Assembly: GCA_036362985.1 (NCBI GenBank)
Contig: JAYGXS010000002.1
Span: 92,906,442-92,970,441 of the forward strand
Origin: Ligula intestinalis
Taxonomy: Eukaryota; Platyhelminthes; Cestoda; Diphyllobothriidea; Diphyllobothriidae
Reading direction: 5' to 3'
DNA length: 64,000 nucleotides
Positions 57,330-64,000 of this stretch are shown piece after piece. The notes under the pieces are model-generated. The model was given only the letters and a program-made list of their open reading frames with translations, was not told the origin of the DNA and ran no database searches. Numbering within the stretch: position 1 is the stretch's first letter; each line of letters starts with the position of its first letter. A program made the position numbers and the translations under genes.

Positions 57330-58225
57330 GTTCAAAGTCCACGAACGACATCAGAGTGAAAGAGAGATTCCACCGAGTCAGCACTCAAAATTCGTGAAAG
57401 TTGTCCTAGATGTAGAAAATTATTTATAGCTCTCTTAAACATAGGGAAGCTCTGCTGGATTTTAATACTTTCGGGCAGATTTTCCCAGATTGATATGGCA
57501 TTTAGTGAAAAGAATTGCCGGTACTTAACGGTGCATGCCATAGGAAGAAATAAAAATACGTCTCGATGACTGGCGCGTCAAGAGTGCTTGAGCTGCCTTA
57601 TTGTACTGAGAGGATTAAAGGGTTGACCATTTTGAAGTTTAAACAGTAAAAATACACTCTTCTGTAATCTACGACGCCACAGTGGATCCAGCTTTATAAG
57701 TTCACACTTTTGTTGGTAGGCTAAGTTACGGTGTTCTGTAGTGAAAAGTCTTCAAGTGAAGAAGTGCTGCACCGATTCTGTTTTCTTCCGTTCACTAGTG
57801 CGCAGAAGACTGAAAAGGGGTGAGCAGTATTCAAGATAAGGTCTCACGTACACATTATAAAAACTAGTTCTAATCTTTATAGCCTTTAAATTTGTAAGGA
57901 TAAATCCGGTGGTTTGGCGTGCTTTCGAGACTATCAGGGCACAGTGCTCTGACATATTGAGACTTTTAGAGTAGGATATGCCAAATCCTTGATAACACCT
58001 AGGACATTTAGTTCGTGGCCGTCAATGCTTAATTCCGGATGATGATCGCTGCCAACAACCATAACGGAACATTTGTGCTATGAAAGGGTGAGTAGCCATG
58101 TGCAACACCACTGGGCGAAGGCCTGAAGATCCTTTTTATCAGCTCGAGCATGATGTTGGGATCTGTCGGTTTATATCGATAAGCGACTTTTAAATCATCA
58201 GCGTACATGAAGGATCTACCATACT
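57330..58225 (-). pseudogene. LINE-B C-terminal part
   Basis: Minus strand: MYADDLKVAYRYK region near 58190, STYNVYVRPYLEYCSPLF-type block (FYNVYVRPYLEYCSPLFSLL), SERKKTESVQHFFT and KYRQFFSLNAISIWENLPES, the usual end of CR1-type ORF2. It is separated from the rest of LINE-B by the block 58226-60777, and its first about 108 bases overlap in content with 60778-60885. Confidence 0.75.
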
Positions 58226-60777
58226 GATGGACGAAGAATGAGCAAGAATGCGGTTGTTGCTGCGGAGAGTCGACTATCAGTTAACACCTAACTTGTGCTC
58301 AAGCCACTGCACCAACCTGTTTGGAGCAAAGCTTTGGTAAACTGTCGCGTGCAAAACTTGGAGTTATTGGTTGCTGAAAAACCAATCTGGGCGCTCGACC
58401 GACACAAAGCTTTCTCAAATGACCTTCAACGACTACATAACTAGTGGGCATCTGTCATCCGTACAGCGGAAAAAAGCAACCCAGCATAACCAGCATGCTC
58501 TTCCGATCACTTCCGTGGAGGACAAGGAAGCTTGTAAGCGCATATTCCTATCAGTTATGCATATTGTGAATTAAAGGTGCGTGTCTAACCACTCTGATAT
58601 TGTTTCAGCATAGAAAATACCATGCTACTATGCTAAGCTAATTCTGGAACATGTCCTTAGTTAGACTGGAGACGTTCTGTAACTTACAAAATATAGCTGG
58701 ATAGGTAGCAATTATATAGTAAGCCTTAAGACGGTAAAACGCAGTACCTTGCAAGACAAAGGCATGGTAACCACTTAGTAAATCATGCAAAAAGACATTA
58801 CCTTGGGCTTTGAGTTGTCTATCAAAAGCTACACCCTGTGACTACATTTTTTCTAACAAGACGCAGGTACAGGCTTATAGTTGAGGTGCTTGATCTGCTA
58901 ACCCGCACGTAGGATGCATGGGCTGCAGACAAATAGGGGAATCTTACAAAATCACTTTTGCTATTTTTAATTCTTTTATTATAGTCTAGTTGTTCTTACC
59001 ACAGCAGAAAATTTGCTTTATTAACTACACATAATTATAGTCTAGCTGGTTGTAACTTCAGTATGCATTTTATACAAAAATGTACCTGTTAGCTTACGCA
59101 GTCAAGTCTCTTAGCTAGATTTCCTAAGCTTTGATAGTGCGGTCTAGTCCTCAAAGCCATGTCTAACCTTTTAGCCTATTGTATTCTCAGCAACACTAGT
59201 ACCGTACTTGTATAGCAATTAGCTCATACCTTCACCTGTTATACACCAGTACTACTACACTTCTTGTTGAAATTGTGGGTACATGAGACCAGTGGCGACT
59301 TTAATAAGCGTCATTGTCAAACATAATACAGAACAAAATAGTACCAGAAATGCTATCAATCAGCTGCTCTCCTAATTAGTAGTATTAGAAATATCAGTAG
59401 CAGTACCAGCCTTCGTCTCCAAGACTCTGGTTTTACAGTTATTGAATTTAGGTATTTACTCGGAATACCTTAAACCCCCATTCGCACAATGTGCTGGGAT
59501 CAATGGGATACGAGCACAGGTTCCCAAAAGTCCAAGCTACGGATGGACACTGTGCTAGGTATGTAGTTGGGCTATAGACGGCAAACTGCATGACATAAGT
59601 GCATGGTAGGACTGGTACATTACTTTAAAAACGCCCTATTATTATCCAAATACTAATCACTTTTTCCTCCTCATGCAGATTGTGAGTGCATATTGGGTGC
59701 GACTCCTTAAAAAGCACACACAATAAATACTTATAGTATACTATCTACTGGTCTTACCATGCAGGATTGATCGAAACTAGCACTCGTTGTATAGGCACGT
59801 ACCTATAGCAGCAGTTTCTTATTATTTACGAAGACACAGCCTGATGGATAGAGTTGAGAGGATTGGAACTAAGGCAAACGATTTTCTGCTCAGGGTCAAC
59901 GTATGTGCCTACACGAAATAGTTCTAGCCCAAAGTCACACTCCTTGTTGAGACAAGGGGCAAGAGCCCCCCAGTGTTAACGTAAATCCAGCGTCACTTCT
60001 GACAAATTTTAGCGTCAGAGATAGTACTGATTGTGAGACTCAACTACAACGTAGCCAATTGTAATTAGACACAGTATCAGTCTCAGCTTCCTTGGGCCTT
60101 TCTTCACACATATTATGGGTGAGTGAGGGTAAATAGTACAGTAGTACCAGCGCAAAAGTCTATTGTCACTGTAATACTAAATTAGGCAGTTTATTGGCTT
60201 GCATTTGATACAGCAGCCCACGCCCGATCCGTCTAGTCTCTTCGACACTCATGAGAGAAGGTTAAGAGTGCGGAGCCGCTAACTACGTCCTCTATCACTT
60301 TAAACTAACCCTTGAGGCCGTAACCTCATGTACCAACCTGTTAGTTCAGTTCGTGGACTTCATCGAAACCGATGGTCGAACACACCCCCCCCCCCTCCGG
60401 CAAGACCGAAGGCGGCAGTAATGGACGCCGAAGGCAGGACCGATGCCAATGGTAGAGGAAGGAAAGGAAAACAAACGAAGGAAGATTAATAAAATATGAA
60501 GAAGAATATACGTACCAATGGTAGAGTTTGAAGAGCGAGGGTTGCTGGTTTTTGGGAACCAGGTTGATGGGACGGTTGTGAATCGCATGAGTTTCTGTGC
60601 TGTCATGCATGAGGCGAGTAAGAGATTGGGCATCTCGACTGCACGTAAGAGAGCCATGTTGGCTGTGGAGAACATCGAAGGCAAATCCGTATGCCTCTTC
60701 AGTGTTGGTATCGTTGATTTGAGGGCGGAGGGATACCGTTGGCAGGAGAAGAAGAATCAGAGTTCGGAAAGAAGGTA
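58226..60777. other. Insertion in LINE-B, absent from B1
   Basis: 2.55 kb holding repeat family R2 (58990-59840), short frames without family motifs (58371-58574 plus; 60341-60778 on both strands) and a run of C at about 60383-60395. No transposase or RT was seen. It is flanked by about 108 bases of similar LINE sequence on each side (58118-58225 and 60778-60885) differing at roughly eight positions. Confidence 0.6.
58990..59840. repeat. Repeat family R2, copy 2
   Basis: Two blocks similar to 20340-20870 but in the opposite order, with about 300 bases between them. Shared words include TATAGTATACTATCTACTGG, TACACATAATTATAGTCTAG-like and AGTACTACTACAC. Confidence 0.5.
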
Positions 60778-62838
60778 AAGGCCTGGAGATCCTTTTTTAT
60801 CAGCTCGAACACGATGTTGCGATCTGCCGGTTTATATTGATAAGCGACTTTTAAATCATCAGCGTACATGAAGGGTCTGTCATACTGCAAACAATCTGAA
60901 ATGTCGTTGACAAACAGGCAAAATAGGAGCGGACCCAATACACTACCCTGTATAACTCCACTGCTCACATGCGTGGGTTTGGAGATAACATTGGACATTT
61001 TTACTCGTTGTGTGCGAGCATCCAAATAGGAAGATTTGAAGTTCAGAGGCTTGCTACCTATGCTCAATGAGGACAGACTCAGAAGGAGGAGGTTATGATC
61101 GACCCGATCAAAGGCCTTTGTAAAATCAAAATAGACACTATAAGTGGCAAAACCGCTGTCTCTAGATTGCAGCACATAATCAAAGAAAGAGAGCTGGCAG
61201 GTGTCACAAGATCGTTTCTCGAGAAAGCCATGTTGAGCTGTATTGAGCAGGTTTTTCTCTGTCAATTGACGCATCATCTTTTCTTTGATTAAGGTCTCCA
61301 AGATCTTCGAGGTTACGGGAAGTGTATTTATTGGCCTAAGGTTGTCAAATGTCGACGATCGGCCATGCCTGCAAATAGGCATTATGTGCGATTCCTTCCA
61401 CAATGAAGGAAGGGTTTCGCTCTCAAAAGCAAGATTAAATACCTTACAAAGAATAAACGGAAAGATATCATTCGCTTCACCTTTTAGAAGGCTAATTGGG
61501 ACGCCATTTGGTCCTGGACTATAGGATTAATGATAACGACGAATGGCTACAGTCACATCCCAGAGGGTAAAACTTATGGTTCCGAGTATGGCACCCGTCC
61601 AAGTCTGGATAGCCGGAGGTGCAGCGAACGAGCTTTCACTAAACGTTTTGGATAGGAACGCATTGAAGCTATCGGCGGTCAACTTAGCGTCAGCTATGGG
61701 TTTACCTAAAGCATATTGAAGTATGGGGTGTTGCGTTTTCCTCTGCGCTTTTTCTGTACGCAAAAAGAGTTTCGCAACATTAAGGAAAGGATTCTCAGCG
61801 ATGTGAGCCTCATCGGCTATCCGCTTTTCTTCGGAGAGCTTCTTAGCCTGCTCAAATATCAGTGTGATCAAGGGCAGAACGGAAGTGTCGTTCTGTCGAT
61901 GCAAACGACGAGAGAGTTTACGCAGCCTACGACGGAAAGACAAAGGAAGGTACACTTCATCCTTGACATGCATTACTTTCTTACGGGGAACAAAGTGGAG
62001 GATGAGTGGATCCAACACTTTGTACAGTGCATCGGTACAAACATTTACATCCAAACATTGGAAAAATTCGTACCAGTCGAGAGCGTTTAGATGTGCCAGT
62101 AGGTCAGCCGTGTTTGCTGATCGGAAGTCATGATAAAAACTATACTTTTGGGAAAATGTTTCATCCGCCTCCAGTTCTAGTTCACTAACAACTGTAAGAT
62201 GGTCTGAACTCCCAAGTGCGTCTAAGGATGACACTAAAAATGGTTCACATTCCCATCAAAAATAGGTCGAGTATGTTTGCTCGTCGAGTGGGAAAATCGA
62301 CTACCTGATCCCACATGCCGATATCTATTGCCTCAAGTAAGTTCTCAAACTTTGAAGGACCGGATGCTGGAAACCATTGCACGTCAGGAAGGTTGAAATC
62401 GCCTGCAATCAAGCAATACTTAAGATTCAAGTCAGCAGTGGCATGAAATGCCTGAAAGAGACAAAGATCGTAGTCCACATTGGCATGAGATGGGTGATAA
62501 ACACAGCCAACAAGTGAGGAGTATTTGTTTTTTAGAACAACTTGTAGCCAGCAGCTCTCCTTCACCGCCATGAATTGTGGATAGTCCAACGAGAGAAATG
62601 CAAGTGGCTGCTTAATAAAGATGCAGCTTCCTCCACCACGGCCATTGTCTCGATCGTTCTGAATGCATGCACAGCCTAGAACAGAGAGTTCAGAGTCAGC
62701 TACACAGGCCGATGCCCATGTCTCAGTTAACATAACAACCAGAGTCTGCAGAAGAGACATTTTATTAAGCAGTGACCTGGTATTTAAATCTTTCAAGAAT
62801 ACATCAGATATTTCCGCCAAGTTAACTCCAACAGACAA
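60778..62838 (-). pseudogene. LINE-B ORF2: endonuclease and reverse transcriptase, nearly intact
   Basis: Minus strand from 62838: LKDLNTRSLLNKMSLLQTL, LTETWASACVA, GRGGGSCIFIKQ, AGDFNLPDVQWF, DFPTRRANILDLFL; a shift, then GSSDHLTVVSELEL (SDH motif of the endonuclease), YLPLSFRRRLRKLSRRLH, a stop (TAA) at 61527-61529, SPGPNGVPISLLKG, LRPINTLPVTSKILETLIKE, YFDFTKAFDRVDHNLLLL, SSGVIQGSVLGPLLFCLFVN and catalytic MYADDLKVAYQY. Full endonuclease and RT cores of a CR1/Jockey-type LINE with one frameshift and one stop. No ATG at the first codon: the open frame begins with TTG beside PLE sequence. Better preserved than LINE-A. Confidence 0.85.
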
Positions 62839-62844
62839 AGGCTC

Positions 62845-64000
62845 GCGCGGTTTTCAGCTCTTGCGAGGTTTTGGGCCTCGTAAAACTCGAAAATATGGCC
62901 ATCTACCGTCGAGTGAGCTGCAGTCTGGGAGTTGGCATCCTTCTTCCTCACCGCTGCTGCATGTTGGGCTATTCACTTCCAAAGAAATCTCCGGTCTCTT
63001 CAACGTAGTTGCTTTGTCCACAAATGCACCAGATCTGGTTAACGACTTCAGTCCTTTCCTGCCGTGGCAGTGGGTCTTTCGGTCTTATGAAACGGAACCT
63101 GATGGTTGCTGCTGTCCTTTGCGCAACTCAAACTCCAACTGGGGTGAGTAGATGGCCTACCACCTCCAACGCATTCTTCACGTACGGTAAGGCTTACCAT
63201 ATTTTTGAGTCAGTTGGATGCGGCGTCTTCTCTCTTTTCCGTTTCCACTGCTTAACAAAATTGCGCGAGTAACCATTCGCTCTCAGTACCCATCGAAAGT
63301 GTTATAATTCAGCAATTTCATCTTCCACTTCGCTGCAACGCGTCTCAATGTGCCGGTAAAGTGCTCTTACGCAGCTGCGTTTGTGACCGATTGGGCGGCT
63401 GCTGTTACAAGTGAGGACTTGCATAGTGTTGTTTGCTTTCCTGAACTACTCCTACGAGAGAAGAGCGATGAAACGAAAAATCGCCTCGGCACGCATAAAA
63501 TCATGTAGCTCCTGGAGTTCTGCCACAAGACGTAGTAAACCTTCAACGGAACTACCTACAAGCAGGTGAAGGGCACTCGAATAGGTTCGCCCATTTCCGG
63601 TCCGATATATTCAGGAAAGCAAGTCCTCACATGTAACAGCCACCAACCAATCAGCCACAAACACAGCTGCGTTAGAGCACTTTACCGGCGCATTGGGGAG
63701 CGTTGCAGTGAAGAGGAAGACGAAATTGCTGAATTTTAACACTTTCAACGGGTACTGAGAGCGAATGGTTACTCGCGCAATTTTGTTAAGCAGTGCATAC
63801 GCAACCGAGAGAAGATGCCACATCCAACTGATTCGAAAATTTAGCGAGCTTTTCCGTACGTGAAGAATGCGTCGGAATTGGTAGGCCATCTACTCACCCC
63901 AGTTGGAGTTGGAGTTGCGCACAGGACAGCAGCAACCATCAGGCGCCGTGTCATGAGACCGAAAGACCCACTGCCACGGCAGGAAAGGGCTGAAGTTGTT
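62845..64000. repeat. Palindrome of PLE family-2 sequence (B2), cut by window end
   Basis: Left arm about 62845-63445 has the minus-strand endonuclease tail (RPKDPLPRQERTEVVNQI, CGQSNYVEETGDFF-like). Right arm begins at about 63610 and reaches the plus-strand PKDPLPRQERAEVV by 64000. Same arrangement and junctions as 46395-47765. Confidence 0.8.

Larger units (their letters stand above)
56094..64000. repeat. Segment B, copy B2 (continues past window end)
   Basis: Direct repeat of B1, with LINE-B and the left part of a PLE palindrome. A 2.55-kb block at 58226-60777 is absent from B1. Confidence 0.8.

Noticed and set aside
60341..60778. Overlapping frames on both strands near the C run
   Set aside because: No family motif and no splice context; left as unassigned insertion sequence.
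1..64000. CRISPR arrays, bacterial operons or ribosome binding sites
   Set aside because: No regularly spaced repeats of that kind; introns, LINEs, PLEs and pol III type promoters show a eukaryote.

Overview
The window is eukaryotic. Its coding DNA is split by introns and most of it is old and young retroelements: Penelope-like elements (PLEs) with GIY-YIG endonucleases, CR1/Jockey-type LINEs, a Ty3/Gypsy element of CsRn1 type and a Tc1/mariner-type DNA transposon. This mix, with a CsRn1-like element whose primer site fits tRNA-Trp, suggests a parasitic flatworm with a large repeat-rich genome. A tapeworm such as a diphyllobothriid is my inference; nothing in the window proves the species. 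The sequence is a scaffold of four contigs joined by three runs of exactly 100 N (18112-18211, 37984-38083, 54095-54194).

Layout. 1-10 kb: unassigned AT-rich DNA with PLE endonuclease tails, several as inverted pairs, and one tRNA-like element. 10.6-14.5 kb: a decayed CR1-type LINE on the + strand. 14.7 kb: a second tRNA-like element with a 14-bp target duplication. 16-19 kb: an LTR-like family, two copies in inverted orientation. 19.5-27.0 kb: the only host gene I recognise, a glucose-6-phosphatase catalytic subunit on the - strand. Five exons are visible, and three of its four introns are long (about 1.7-2.4 kb); two of these are filled with LINE and PLE fragments. The first exon(s) were not found. 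27-31 kb: more PLE remnants.

31-64 kb: a large repeated structure. Segment A occurs at 31087-35281 (A1) and 38084-42297 (A2); segment B at 42286 to about 48200 (B1) and 56094-64000 (B2). A2 and B1 are continuous. A1 is interrupted exactly at the A/B boundary by a PLE, and B2 is preceded at the same boundary by another PLE piece; the 12-bp boundary sequence is present on both sides and once in the empty site. I read this as two haplotypes, or two duplicate copies, strung together across the gaps, one with and one without the PLE. Segment B carries a LINE, plus a palindromic pair of PLE tails. Between B1 and B2 lie a further LINE, a mariner-like transposon inserted in it, and a nearly intact Gypsy element whose two LTRs abut unrelated sequences.

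The most unusual observations are: a tRNA-like core lying between inverted arms, in opposite orientation relative to the same tail in two copies; hammerhead-like CTGATGA...GAAA motifs in PLE 3' ends; the repeated palindromic arrangement of PLE tails; and the PLE filled site/empty site pair, which bears on how this scaffold should be read.
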